DNA from: Micropterix aruncella
Taxonomy: Eukaryota; Arthropoda; Insecta; Lepidoptera; Micropterigidae
Direction of reading: 5' to 3'
Assembly: GCA_944548615.1 (NCBI GenBank)
Contig: OX155978.1
Location: 4,257,588-4,321,587 of the forward strand
Length of the DNA: 64,000 bases
How positions within the stretch are numbered: position 1 is the first letter of the stretch; each line of letters starts with the position of its first letter. This document shows, in pieces, positions 36,801 through 51,800 of the stretch. The notes under the pieces were generated by a model that ran no database searches, was not told the DNA's origin, and saw only the letters and a program-made list of their open reading frames with translations. The translations under genes were made by a program, and so were the position numbers.

Positions 36801-39800
36801 TTTATTAAGTAGTTAAAAAAAACGTAATTTATGTAATTTTATTGAAATCCGTAACCGGTTTTATTTGTTGTAAATCTGCATACATTTAAAAAAATATTAT
36901 TACTGTAATACTGTGTGATTTCTCAATAAAGAATTGAATTGAATTGAATTGAATAAAAAGATAAATGAGCACAACATGATTCTATATGACCTAGATTATT
37001 TGAAATTCGAAAGGCCCATTTTTGAAGCGAAAAAAATATGTTACCTTAGAACGATAATACATTAATCCCTCAAGCGGCGGGTGTAAATCTTTGCAGTCAA
37101 CTCACCTGCCATTTCTGAGAGTTGAAGGTCAAAAATAAAGCACTTTAGAAAAACGATCATAAGAAAGAAACTAATTGATGGATCATGAAAAGAAGAATTG
37201 TAGAATAATAACGTTGAAATTTGAAATATAAAACATTAAAACCTCATTAGAAAGTTGGAGAACTGAAAAAACTCACTTATTCAGCGATATCAACGTTTTA
37301 TCTCAAAATACGCAACCCTATCTAGAAATTGTAAACACATTTGTGTACGTTATTACATTCTTCACCAAATCTATTAGTTCGTTTTATTTATTTTCATACA
37401 TATATCCGAAGAGAAGCTACATAATATCCGAAGAGAAGCACAGATCCGAACAGTGGCAGCACTCGACTAAGTGCCCCCAGAATACAAACAATTATATTAG
37501 GGATTCTAGACTGCGAGAAGCACAACTGAATAATCGTACAATACAGAATTTATCCGTCTTTCTCACACATATCTAACAGGGGGTGGTTGCACTGTGATTT
37601 TGGTGTAAATTCAGTTCGTTGAGAGCGCGGTTTGTAGCGCCGCTCTCGTAGCCGTTTTGGGACGTTACTGAGCATTGACTACAATAGATCGTACCCGATT
37701 CGGGACGTTACTGTCTTGAGGGGTTAACCCGCTAGGCACTTAACATCCCTTTCGGGACATGTATGGCGGCCGCCTAAAATCCGAAACATCCCATACGGGA
37801 TATCGCGCTCGCCGCTGCGTAAAATGCAATTTACGATTCGAAACGTCGTACTTTATGCTTTCTGACGGCTGAACGACATGGCCAAATAATCTTTAATTCG
37901 GCGGCCACCGGCGATAAAATCGAACGCCGATTTAAAAAGTCAGCATAGACGTCAAAACGTCAGTCTCGATCGGCCAGCGCCTCGGCCGCGTAGTTCCGCG
38001 AAATGTTAGTTTTGTGCAGTGTTTTGTGGATAAAAGTGCAGTGTTTACTGGATAAAAGTGAGTAATTTCCATTTTTAAGTAGTTTAGGCATAAGGATTAG
38101 TCAATTGAGATAGTCCATTTGCTGTTTTTCACGAATTTTCAAAGAAAACACTTCGGCAACAACAAACGGCTCGCGAAAAATGGTTGTTATTATTTTGTAA
38201 TGTTTATGAAATATCCCGATATATTGCGAAATATGACGTAATGTCACTTTAATTTACTAACAAAATAAGTATTGTTTCATTTACATCCTAAGTTATCACA
38301 TAATTAGGCGTATTTTGAAAATTATATCTTGTTTTGTAAAATGAATCGCGCAAAGAAACTTGTTTTGATAATTACTATGAGAGAATAAAGTGCGATTTTC
38401 CATAGTTTTTCGATGAAATGTGACTCTTTGGAGTATAGTAATTAGTTATTAGACATATAATAAGTCTATGATAAGACAATATAATTGAAAAAATCTAACG
38501 AATTTTATATTATGGGCATTCAAAGTTTATTATTAAGTTCGGACGCGGAAACTCTCAAAACTTTAGATTTTTCTATAATATCAGACAAAGCTCAAAGTTC
38601 TGGTGTGATTTCTAAGAAGTGTGATGTAGTAATAAAGTTATTTTGAAAGAATTTCATATAAAAAAATACCATAAGTAGTCACAAATTAAAAATTAAAAAT
38701 TTTTTTTTTTCGAGAATACATAAAATTTTTCTTGGCTGAATAAATAAATATTTTTGTAGGCAAATAAGTAAAAAAAAAATATCGTTTTGGTAAAGCATTT
38801 AATAAAGAACATAACTGTATTTACAATTTTTGCATATTTTACGTATTTTGTGACAAAAAAATCGAAATGATTTTATAGGCGAGTTTTTTCAGTTTGCCAA
38901 TTTTGTAATATTTATTCATTATTATCTTAATTGTTTTACGAGATAAGGTTATGTTTTATATGTCAAATTTCAATGCGATCATTTTTCTCTTTATCTTTTT
39001 TAAATCCGTTTAGTGGTTTATAAGTTATGATCGTTTTTCTCAAGGCCGTTGACTCGCGTCGATTTTTTGCGCGAATATGTCGCGCGCAAAAGTGATAGGT
39101 GAGTTTTTACCTCGCAACGTGAGGGGTTAAGCCAAGAAAGGAATACCGTAATGGAGATAAGATTCAAAATATTTGTAATAGATTGTTTTTATATCTTTGA
39201 AAATACAAGAAATGCAATGAAAAAGGAATACAAACCTCCCAGATAGTACAAGCGAACATATACACATCGGATTTGGTTGAGAAGTCCGAATCGTAGACGC
39301 TTTCTTGCGGCAGCCAGCGAAGAGGAATAATCTATGGAATAAAAATTAAGTGTAAATAAGCAATGTTTGATATCAAACTATCTAAAAAAACAAAAAAAAA
39401 TGTGTTTTTCAAAATTTGGAAACATTTTTTTTTGAAAGAAAGTATTAAAAACATTGAGCGCAAAGCGCCATCTAGCGGTACGTAAAATGCTGCTAATATT
39501 GTAATAAACAATAAATAATAATAATAATAATAAAGTTTTCGGTGGTAGATTCTTGATATAGACCCCAGACCACTTCCAGACCCCAGTAACCTCGCTCGAG
39601 GGTTTGACAGTACCCTCCAAACCCCCAATACAGTTTGTGCGGGATGGATCTAAAGGCAAAAACATTTAACAACAAAACCTTTCTCAATAATCGAGAAAGC
39701 TTCAGATTGGATTCTGGAGGTCGATTCGATCTCTAAGCAGTGGGATGAACGTATAAATTCCCTAAAAGTCTCGGATGCACAGCCCTGCATCCAGATATAA

Positions 39801-42800
39801 CTCTTTACTCTCTATCTCGGAAGATGTCCCTCATCGTAGAATTAACTGTTCCATGGGAATCAAATATCCCAAAAGACCAAATTAAATAACACCCGGAATG
39901 GCTTCACTGTTCACCTTCACGCTGTGGAAGTTGGCGCTCGTGGCCTGCCAGCTAAATCTCTGTTTCACCTTTTTAAAGATCTTAGTCCCTCCAGGAAAAT
40001 AATCAACTCCTCTTATAAAATTATCTAAAACCGCGATTTCCGCATCCTAAATTCTATGGCTTCGAAGGGGAAGTGAATGGGTGGTAAGGTGAACGCTCAC
40101 ATGTGGCAAGACAGCTGTCCTAAACCTACCACAGCCGGTCGTTAGTCCGGAATCCACTGCTCACCCCCCAGAAGTGTAATAATACTATATGATAGGTCCA
40201 GTCTTCCCAGGCCCAGCGGGCCCAGGCCCAGACTTCGGTCAGTGAATTCCATGCCAGTTACGTTTGCATTTTATTTTTATTTAGTCGCTGCCCTAGTAAA
40301 TTAATATTTTATTTATTTATTTTTGTTGTATAAATACAGTAATATTATAATTTTATATATTATTATTATTAAAATAGTCAAATATTAATCTGATTGACTT
40401 TGTAGTTTGTAACATTTTAAACTTTCGCTATATATAGAGAAACCATAGAAACTATAGAAAATGTACAAAAGACGACAAAGTTTCAGAATTTCTTTATTAT
40501 ACGAAAGAGACGTTACGTTCTGCACAGAAGAAGTCTGTGCAGCTAAATACATAAAATGTAGATAAACGATAATTAAAATCAAATAATAAAAGAATATAAA
40601 AAGCCTTTAAAGGAAAATCAGATATAAAATATAATAAAATAGAGCAATTTAAAAACGATGTAAAACAATAATAATTAAAAACGCTAGTCAGCGGAGAGGG
40701 GAGAACTCAGGGTCGGCTCTCTGTTCTTGCTTCAATTATACAGATAAAACTTACAACTAAAATGATTAAAACATTAAAATACAATAAAATCGATGGTTCA
40801 GGTAGGGGAAAGGTTTGAATCTCGCGCGTTGAGCAGCAGTTCCCACGGCGAACACCAGGGCGCTGACGTCTTCCTCGCTCGGCGCGCGGACGATAAGATA
40901 CTCCGCCACTATCGTACTGGTACGATACGAGACTCGGCAGGAGTAAGTATGAAGAAGCGGGCAGGACCCAAATATCACGCCAGTCGACGGGGCGAGAAGG
41001 CGGACGTAGTACGATGTGGCGGTAGTCAATGTCGGCAATCCGCCGCGCAGATCACAACTGCCGCTGTAGCATTAATCCACCGCAGAATAAGGCCGCTGTA
41101 GAATTAATCCGCCTTAGAATAAGGCCGTTTTCAAAATCCTCCACGGAGATCCCTGCAGCCGTAGAAAGGCTTCATTACAATATGATCGCGCCAAGGACGA
41201 AAACGGATCATCGAAAGGAACAGCGACTATCGCCTCAGTCCAGTCGCTGATTTCCGATACATCATCAAACGATCCAATAAAAGTCACTTCATAGTTCTAA
41301 CATCGAGCAAACTCACCAGGTAATAGTCCTAAATCACACACAGACTCCCCGGGATCTCGTTCGGAATCAAGTCGGATTCGAAATGACCCAAATTATCTTT
41401 TGGCTGGTAGTCCGCCAAACTTTTGGCGGGCCCGGCAAGGAAACCCCTTATCGATACGCGCGAGTTTTAAAAATCAAATTCGACATTTGAATTGCGTTAT
41501 AATAAAATATTAAAATCATGTGATAATAAAATTGATTTTTATTTATAGTGAAAACTATGATGAAATACCCATATTGCACTATCCTTAATTTAAAATCCGG
41601 AATCCAAAATGGTAAGGAACCAACGACCTTCGAATGCTGTCAATCTACATTCCACAATTCCATCAGAGCATAATTAAAATATTCTGAATGTAAATTTATG
41701 AGCTAACAAAATAATTAGGAATTATGACCAAAAGACTAATCAGAAACTATAACTAAATAATTAACCACTTTTGGTCGATATCCCGAACATCGTACAGTCT
41801 CCTTTGTTTCTGGCAACGATTCTCATCGAATCATCGCAGACGTCACTATGCGCTTCTGATTGGTCAGCCGCGCGAAAAAGTCTGAACTGTCAAAACGAAC
41901 ACGACGCCATCGATCGCTAAAGTGAATGAATATTGTGGATGGAAATTGTGGAAAAGCAAATCGGAAAACGCGAAGTGCGTTACAAGTTTTAAGTATCATT
42001 ATGTGGTGAGAGTATTTAGAAACCTTTCTTTTATATCTTAATCGGCCATCTACTTCTATCAATTCCGTAATCACTGGTTTTGTTCTTGGGATTTTACAAT
42101 ATAATTAAATTACATAATAGCATTTATTAAAAAGTATTGTGAACTAATGTCTAAACAACTACTTAAAAGGTTTTGAAGTTTATAAACTTGACTTGATTTG
42201 ATTTGTAGCTCTACGTTAGTAGACGCACAGAGGTTAAAAAGTAAATATGTGGCTTACCTGGTTTTGATGTTTGCAATACTCTTGGCTGTAGGCACCCTTA
42301 GTAACAGCAGGAATCGACACTTTTACTTGAAATTGTGATGTTATTAAACAGTTTCTTGTTGCGAGATCTCTGCAAAACAAAAATACAAAATTTGCATTTA
42401 TTATTTTTGAAACAGTGAACTCCATAACAGCTCCCATTAAATTAAATTCAAGTCACCGAGTCGGACTTGTATATTATTTTTTATTATTAAATTAAAAATT
42501 TACAACTTTCTTCTTCTCTGTCGCTCCCTCATTAGTGAGGATCGTGGCCACTAGACAAGAGTTTGCCTACGAGGCTCCTCCACTTCGACCTGTCTTCTGC
42601 ATGGCGGGTCGCAGATTGTATTGACCCTTTTGTAACTTCTTTGATGAGGTCGTTCCATCTGGCTCTGCTTCTTCTTCCCTCCACTTGACCCCCGAAAAGC
42701 ATTGTCTCCAGATTCTCTGGGTTTCTCCTGGCAACATGACCGAAGAACTGCAGGACCCTTCTCATGCATACGGTGGAGAGTCTCACTTGGATGCCGAGTT

Positions 42801-45800
42801 CTTCCAGGACAGATTTGTTGGTGCGGCGTGCTGTCCATGGGATTCCTAGCATTTTACGCCAACACCACATCTCCAGTGCATCGATTTTGGTGCGTATCTG
42901 ATCCTTTAGGGTTCATGTCTCCGACGCATAGAGAAAGATCGAGAAACTCACAACTTTATGTAAATAATATTAAAATAATAAGAGCTATGATTTCAAACTT
43001 CATTTGTTGTTATACTATTATTGTATTTTGAGATAGGACATAGGTGTATTAAAAGCGTCATCTACAGTACGCCACCATACCGCTAAACCTCGAATGTTGC
43101 CATATTGAACATAAGAGTAGATTAACCCTTCAAAAGTCAGCCATGGGAATAAAACTCACGATGGCATGTTTTCAACCCTCAAGATTTGTTTGTAGGGGTG
43201 GTAGTGCACGCATACATTAAATATATAATTGTAGCTTATTCAATGAAGGCTATCTTTCCTGCATATAATTGCATAAATATCATAAATACGGATATCGGCT
43301 GTCCGCGAATCGGCACAACAGAAAACCACCGATCGGTGGTATTGGCATACCAGCGGTTAATCATCGTTTGGAACTATGAGAGCTATTTACAAGTTGTGGG
43401 AGCTAATGGGCACTTGCTGAGTTGGCCACAAAGACCCATTTGTTCAGGTTTGGTCACACTCTTGGGTCAACACTCATCCGGCGGCCTCCACTCATGAAGT
43501 GCGAGCCCGGGCAGGACTCTGGCCTTAGGGCTAGTTTCCCCTAGGAGTCAACCTTCTGGCGCTCCTGGACGGTCTGCGCACCGTGCGGCGTAAGCCAATC
43601 GACTGTGCACTCCGACTAACAGTCGGGGGAGTCTGGAAGCAGTACTGTTTCCTATAGAGTGGGGGTGGTTGCTGACCTTACGGCGACTGCTCTTGAAACG
43701 ACAATCGGCTAACCGATTCCAGGTGAACAGCCGGGCAAAGGACGCCGTGGTCTGCGATAGATTCGGTTTACACCATTTCACCGGTTCGTAAGGGAGAGGA
43801 CCGTGCAAGCGACCTCAAACTCGTAACCAGTCGAGAGACCGGAGTAATCTGGTCGTAACTGAAAGTAAGGGCGTGAGCGTAAGCCCGCTAAGTAACATAC
43901 CTTCGGCGGATAAGGCGATGGCCTCTTACGGGAATGTGGCGGAGCTCGACGGTGGACTGTTTTTGTCCTAAGTCTTCTGCGTTCACTTTTTAGGAGATAG
44001 AACGATCATATTTCGTTAAAACTTACTGAGGTGACGGTTTCGCCTGTTGTAGTTGACAGCTCTAGTTATCTATACGTTGTGTTTTGTAGTAAAATCCTAC
44101 CTGCCAAAACTTACTATGGCATGGAGCAATCTAATACTCTATATAATGAATAGTTTGACTGTAGTAAATAATAAAAATAGCTTACTTATGTATCATTCTA
44201 TGATCTGCTATGTGCTCCATAGCTTTGGCTATTTGCACGGCCAGCGCCAGCATCTGTTCCACGTTGAGAGGCGGCAGGCACTTGCGCTCCTCTTCTTCGC
44301 TGGGATCCGTACCCTGGAGGAGTTGTTCTGCGTTCTGCTGTTTCTCCTTCCGGCTGGCCAGCTTCTCCTTGTAGGCCGCTATCTCCGACGGAGAGCGCGT
44401 CGCCAGCAAGAACTGCTTTAGGTCACCCTACAGTTACAGATAAACGAATTTACCGCCAGAAGTTCGTAGCACCTGACCTTTTGGCTATGTTGCGAACCGC
44501 CGTCGTTTGGGGTGAACTGAAGTGCTGTCGATCGTCATCCGTTGTTCTGCGGGTAGGCGGCCAACTATCGCTGTTACTTCGAAGATTATAAAAGTGATGG
44601 GGCGGCGGGTTCGGCGTGTCTATCTTGTGTTACGTCCCTACGCTCGGTGTGAGCATTGAGAACATTACTGATTATCTCAAATGGGAGAAACACATGATTG
44701 CAGTTGCTAAAAGAGCCTACTATACTCTCTATCTAATAAGGAAGGCTTTCCAAGATCTGTCAATAGAGGTTTTATCAAGATTTACAAGGCATATGTGAGA
44801 TCTATTCTTGAGTATGGCTATCAGATCTGGAACCCTTACTTTTGCAAAGATGTAGATATTCTGGAAAACGTTCAGCGAAGGGCAACCAAAATGCCAGTGG
44901 GCCTGAAGAATAGGAATTATGAAGATCGCTTGAAATTACTTGGAATTACTACACTCAAACAAAGAAGACAAAGAGGGGACCCAATTGAGACATATAAAAT
45001 TCTAACACATTATTACGATGTACCTGCACTAAAAAATATTTACAAATTCAACATCAACACAAATCTTCGAAGTCACAACAAAAAACTCCACCGTACAAAA
45101 TTTAAATCTAATCATTTTAAGAACGTTCTGCAACATAGAGTGGTGGGCATGTGGAATAAACTACCATTTGAAGTGATTAGTGCAATCTCTGTCAATCAAT
45201 TTAAAAACAGACTCGATTTATAACTAAAAACTTGTTAATATTGTTTATATTATATGTTAATATTGTTTAGCTTTACAAGATCTGATCTGGACGTATCAGC
45301 AAAGCTGCCTGTCCAGAATAAATAATAATAATAATAATAACATTTTAAGAAGAGGGTTCCGCGCAGCAGAGAGTTTGAAACCTTCGTTCGGGGTTCTTTT
45401 ATTTTAATTGCTTCCCAGATCGTGCGGGAAAAGTGATATTTTTCTCTAGATAGCGCAATGGAATTTTAAAACTGCACCCGGAGGTTTGTTTGCTATCCAG
45501 TCTGTATTCGCAGTTTTACGATTTTTCTCGCTGACCGTTTTAAACAGCCTTAATGTGTGCGAGTAATTATGAGTCGAGTCATTATTGGTCGATTTGTTTG
45601 TCCAACGTGAGCCATCCCACAGCTGAGTTTTAAAAGTGCACCCAGTGGTTAGATTCGATATCCAATATATGTTTGTAGATCGCTGTTTATTTTGTATCGT
45701 CTTAAATTAATCCCATATAAAACTCACATCCATGGTTCCTCAATATACCGTTTTATCGCAATGAATGTTTAAAATTTGGCTATTATTGTGTTGTTGTTTA

Positions 45801-48800
45801 CTCAATCGATCGCTTTGTGAAAAGTGGCTGGCCGGCAGAATGTCAACGTTTTTAGGAATTTTCCATATCACACTGATGAACAATACAAAACAATACAAAG
45901 CCATACAAAATATATGTCAAAAAGTGGGTTCCGTGCAGCTTGGGCCTGATGACATGTCTAATATTTTAAGTCGGCTCAACTCATGGCTCAGTTTCCATCC
46001 GGTAGCCCCCTCGAAGAGGGACTAACCCGGAAAGGACTATGTGAATCTTGCCAGCGGCTGTGAGCCCAGTCGTGGACAGGTGAGATCGAATGCCCTAATC
46101 TGGGAGAACACCTCGGGTGGTACTGGGCAGTTTGAGCATCAAGAGGCGTTAATCAATCGCCTACGCACTTCGGCGAATAGCCGGGAGTCTGGAAACATAC
46201 GTTTACTAAGCAGCGAGCGTTGTTGATGACCTGATGTCAGCCACCTTTGAAACAATCTTTTGGCCACCCGATCCCGAGTGATAATCACTAGCAAAGGGCG
46301 CGATGAATTCGAACTGAATTACCGCTACAATCAGGTAGAACTAGAGCTGTCGACTACAACGGGCGAACGCGCCACCTCAGGAAGTTTTAACAATATCGTT
46401 CGTTCTGTCTCCTGTGAGGTAAGCGCAGAAGATTTAGGACAAAACAGTCCACCGTCAAGCTCTGCCACATGCCCGCAAGAGGCCAACGCCTAAACCACGA
46501 GATAGCCAGGAGTGTTACCCAGCGGGCTTACACTCACGCCCTTACTTCCAATTGCGACCAGATTACTTCAGTCTCTCGAGTGGTTCCGAGTTTGAGGTCG
46601 CTTGCACGGTCCTCTCCCTTACGAAGCGGTGAAAGGTGTGTACCAAATCTATCGCGGACCACGGCATCCTTGGCCCGGCTGTTGACCCAGGATTGGGTAG
46701 CCGATGGTCGTTTCAAGAGCAGTCGCCGTAAGGTCCGCAACAACACCTGCTCTATAGGAAACAGTACTGCTTCCAGACTCCCCCGACTGTTAGTTAGAGT
46801 GCGCAATCGATTGGCTTATGTCGTACGGTGCACAGACCGTCCAGGAGCGCCAGAAGGTTGATTCCCAGGGAAAACTAACCATAAGGCCAGAGTCCTACCC
46901 AGGCTCGTGGAGGCCGCCAGATGGGTGTTGACCCAAAAGTGTGACCAACCCTGAACAGAATGGGTCTTCGTGGCCAACTCAGCAAGGGCCTATTAACTCC
47001 CAAACTTACGTAACTAGACAGTGGACTGTTTTGTCCCAAGTATTCTAAACTCACCTCACGGGAGATGGTTAAAACTTCCCGAGGTGAAAGGTTCACCCGT
47101 TGCAGTCGACACATCCAAGTATGGCGTCGAGCAATCTAATACCCGTTATAATCAATGCCGGTACTGATACTAATAAATAAATAGTTTTAAAAAAAACACT
47201 AAAAACACGCTTTTGGGCTATGATACGATTTCCCTTACACACGGCTATGATACGATATTCCATCATGGAATACCAGTGCCTATCTTCCGGCTTCATCATC
47301 AGACCTTGAAACCTAATCGTGGTCAAAGTTGATTCCGAGAGTTTTCTAACAAGTCCAAACACAGCTATGATACGATGTTCCATCGTGAAGTTCCAGTTCA
47401 TATCTTCCAACTCCATCAGATCAGTTCGACAGTACCATATTATTGTATTGTCATCAGAACTACATACAGCTGCCAATTTTCATGACGCTACGATCCTTGG
47501 AAGATGGTTAAATTAGTTACCTTAGATTCCATTACATAGTTACATACAGGTCGACCTAATAAAAGCGTGTTAAAAATAGAGCTTACCCAATCGGTATACT
47601 GGAAGACTAGGTAGTGGGGCTCTTTCTCGTTACTCAGGCCGATGATCCTGCTGATGTTCTCGTGCTTGAGTTTGGAAAACATGTCGAGCTGCCGTTTGAA
47701 CTCGGCCAGCTGAACGTCGTCCTTCACCTGTGTCAGGGATTTAAGCATCACCGGCCTCAGAAGCTTGGGGGCGGCTTTCTCGCCGGGCGCCTCCGCCGAC
47801 TCCGCCTCCAGGGTCTCAGAGGTCCGCGACTTGCGCAGGTGATCCTTGTCCAGTTTGGCGAGAACTATGTCGCCGAATTCGCCACGACCTGACAGTGAAA
47901 ATAACACTCATGATTGCACTATAACGCAAGAACAATAATGTAAAAAATTAAAAAACCCGACTGCCCTTACAAAAGAGACCTGTTGTATTTAGGACTAGCT
48001 GACCAGTGCCCACTTCGTTGGGCGATAAACATTTTTACTTGTGATGAAATTATGAGTGTGGTTCGTTTAGTACTGACTGCTATGATTTATACTGCCACTG
48101 CCAAAAAGAGGGTTATATTTTTACTGCATATGTATGTATGTATTTGCATGCCAATTTGGCTATATTACCGGGTTTCAAATGAGGGAATGAAATGATTATG
48201 ATTGAATAAATTATGTTTATTTTAATTGTTCAAAACTTCTCTGTATACTATATTAGATGTAATGTACCAAAATATATTGTCTTTTAGGAGTTCCAACCCG
48301 AGATAAGGTCGCGGTTCCATACCTATGTCGTATTATCTCTTTAACCATTTATGCAGTAAAAAGGAAATTATATTCAGTAAAAGGGAAAAGTCTTTTGTTT
48401 TAAATACTTGAGATGATAAATTTACTTATTTTAATAAGAATTCATAATTGTTGATTTAAATATTTTTTTAAAATATAAAAAACTACATTTTGTGACTTAA
48501 ATATAAAATTTAAACATATGCTGTCGCTGACTTTTTTGTAGGCATTATCAAGCTCTAGAACTCAATCATATATCTCTCATCATTAAGGCAGCTTTCGTAA
48601 GAAACGTTTTCATTCGACCATTTTTTCTCCAACTACCACGAAAAAGTCTTTTAATTTTTCGGATTAATATATAGCCTATGACAGTCACAAATAACATGGC
48701 TTTCTATTGATAAAAGAATTTTCAAAATCGGTTCGGTAGATCCAGAGATTACTCCCCACAACCTCACAAACTCACAAACTTTACCGCTTTATAATATTAG

Positions 48801-51800
48801 TATAGAATATTCGAAAAAATGTTTACGCTGAAAAGCCTGTTTTGTAAGAGAATAAAGTTCGTATTGCGTCCTGCGACAGGCGGCATCTTGAAACGATCGC
48901 GGTCAAATCAGATAGTCAGAGCGCGAGGTCGGCCCGCTGGGTTCTCTTCCCGGTGCCTCGCGATAAGGCGTTGGTCTCCGATGGGCTCAATAGCATCTGT
49001 ATACAATTTCATAGCATCAATTATGAAGATTTTTTTATGTTTGCTCATATTCCACTTGTCATATTTCAGCGGGAGTTAATGGGCCCTTGCTGAGTTGGCC
49101 AAGACCCATTCTGTTCAGGGTTGGTCACACTCACGGGTCAACACCTATCTGACGGCCTCCACGCATGAAGTGCGAGCCTGGGTAGGACTCTGGCCTTATG
49201 GTCAGTTTCCCCTAGGAATCAAACTTCTGGCGCTCCTGGACGGTCTGCGCACCATGCGGCGTAAGCCAATCGACTGTGCACTCTGACTAACAGTCGGGGG
49301 AGTCTGGAAGCAGTACTGTTTCCTATAGAGCGGGGGTGGTTGCGGACCTTACGGCGACTGCTCTTCTTGAAATGACCATCGGCCATCCGATCCTGGGTGA
49401 ACAGCCGGGCAAAGGACGCTGTGGTCCGCGATAGATTCGGTATACACCGTTTCACCGCTTCGTAAGGGAGAGGACCGCGCAAGCGACCTCGAACTCGTAA
49501 CCAATCGAGCGACCGGAGTAATCTGGTCACAATTGGAACCAACGCCTTAACTGTCTATCTCACGGTTAAGGCGTTGGTCTCTTACGGGCTTGTGGCGTAG
49601 CTAGACGGTGGACTGTTTTGTCCCTAAGTCTTCTGCGCTCACTCCAGGAAGATAGAACGACTAATCGTTAAAACTTCCTGAGGTGACGGGCTCGCCCGCT
49701 GTAGTCGATAACCCAAGTTGTCATATTTCAGCAGAGACACTACAACGGAAACTGGTATGGGCTTGTCAAAAGACAAAGCGACGACCATGTGGTACAAATT
49801 GCTATGAAACTACCTGAGCAAAAGAAAGAAAGAGGCCGCCCGCCACTGACCTGGTGGTCCAACATCAAAGAAAGCCCAATTATTATCCAAACCGACAACC
49901 TAAGGTCGGTTAACCTGGCGCAGAAAATAGAGGAGACCCGACCCCAAATAATGGGAATAGGACGAAGAGAGAAAAGAAAATATACCAGTTGTCCTTCATA
50001 TTGCAGCCCTAGCAAATAATATTATCAGTCTTCTCCAGTTGAATTCCTATTGAATTACTTGGAATTACTACACTCAAAGAAAGAAGACAAAGATTGAGAC
50101 ATATAAAATTGTAACACATTATTACGATGTACCTGCACTGAAGAATATTTACAAATTCAACGTCAACACAAATCTTCGAGGTCACAACAAAAAACTCAAC
50201 CGTAGAAAATTTAAATCTAATCCTCTTAACCCGCTCAGCACGTAACATCCATTTGGGGATATGTATGGCGGCCGCCTAAAATCGGTAACATCCGCTACGG
50301 GATATCGCGCTCGCCGCTGCGAAAAATGCAATTTACGATTCGAAACGTCGTACTTAATGCTTTCTGACGGCGGAACGACATGGCCAAATAATCTTTAATT
50401 CGGCGGCCAACGGCGATAAAATCGATCGGCGATTTAAAAAGTCAGCATAGACGTCAAAACGGCAGTCTCGATCGGCCAGCGCCGCGGCCGAGTAGTTCCG
50501 CGAAATGTTGGTTTTGTGCAGTGTTTTGTGGATAACAGTGCAGTGTTTACTGGATAACAGTGAGTAATTTGCATGTTTAATTAGTTTAGGCATAAGGATT
50601 AGTCAATTGAGATAGTCCATTTGCTGTTTTTCACGAATTTTTAAAGAAAACACTTCTGCGACAACAAACGGCTCGCGAAAAAATGGTTGTTATTATTTTG
50701 TAATGATTATGAAATATCCCGATATATTGCGAAATATGACGTAATGTCGCTTTAATTTACTAACAAAATAAGTATTGTTTCATTTACATCCTAAGTTATC
50801 ACATAATTAGGCGTATTTTGAAAATTATATCTTGTTTTGTAAAATGAATCGCGCAAAGAAACTTGTTTTGATAATTACTATGAGAGAATAAAGTGCGATT
50901 TTCCATAGTTTTTCGATGAAATGTGACTCTTTGGAGTATAGTAATTAGTTATTAGACATATAATAAGTCTATGATAAGACAATATAATTGAAAAAATCTA
51001 ACGAATGTTATATTATGAGCATTCAAAGTTTATTATTAAGTTCGGACGCGGAAACTCTCAAAACTTTAGATTTTTCTATAATATCAGACAAAGCTCAAAG
51101 TTCTGGTGTGATTTCTAAGAAGTGTGATGTAGTAATAAAGTTATTTTGAAAGAATTTCATATAAAAAAATACCATAAGTAGTCACAAATTAAAAATTAAA
51201 AAAATTTTTTTTTACGAGAATACATAAAATTTTTCTTGGCTGAATAAATAAATATTTTTGTATGAAAATAAGTAAAAAAAATATATCGTTTTAGTAAAGC
51301 ATTTAATAAAGAACATAACTGTATTTACAATTTTTGCATATTTTACGTATTTTGTGACAAAAAAATCGAAATGATTTTATAGGCGAGTTTTTTCAGTTTG
51401 CCAATTTTGTAATATTTATTCATTATTATCTTAATTGTTTTACGAGATAAGGTTATAATGTTTTATATGTCAAATTTCAATGCGATCATTTTTCTCTTTA
51501 TCTTTTTTTAATCCGTTTAGTGGTTTATAAGTTATGATCGTTTTTCTCAAGGCCGTTGACTCGCGTCGATTTTTTGCCCGAATATGTCGCGCGCAAAAGT
51601 GATAGGTGAGTTTTTACCTCGCAACAGGAGGGGTTAAGAGCGTTCTGCCAAATAGAGTGGTGGACATGTGGAATAAACTACCATTTGAAGTGATTAGTGC
51701 AATCTCTGTCAATCAATTTAAAAACAGACTCGATTTGTAACCTAAAATCTTGTTAACCCTTCGAGTAGCGGCATAATTTTATGACAGACCGCGGCAATTT

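Noticed and set aside
40766..41101. Coding gene in the GC-rich block
   Set aside because: ORFs on both strands, no recognisable domain, no splice or start context.
43126..43180. Possible ninth TTAA element (TTAA then CCCTTCAAAAGTCAGCC)
   Set aside because: No matching right end was found, and the CCATGG palindrome is about 18 bp, not 24 bp, from the supposed end.
45765..46025. Secreted small protein (hydrophobic N-terminus)
   Set aside because: The ORF runs into a family-A repeat and has no conserved motif.
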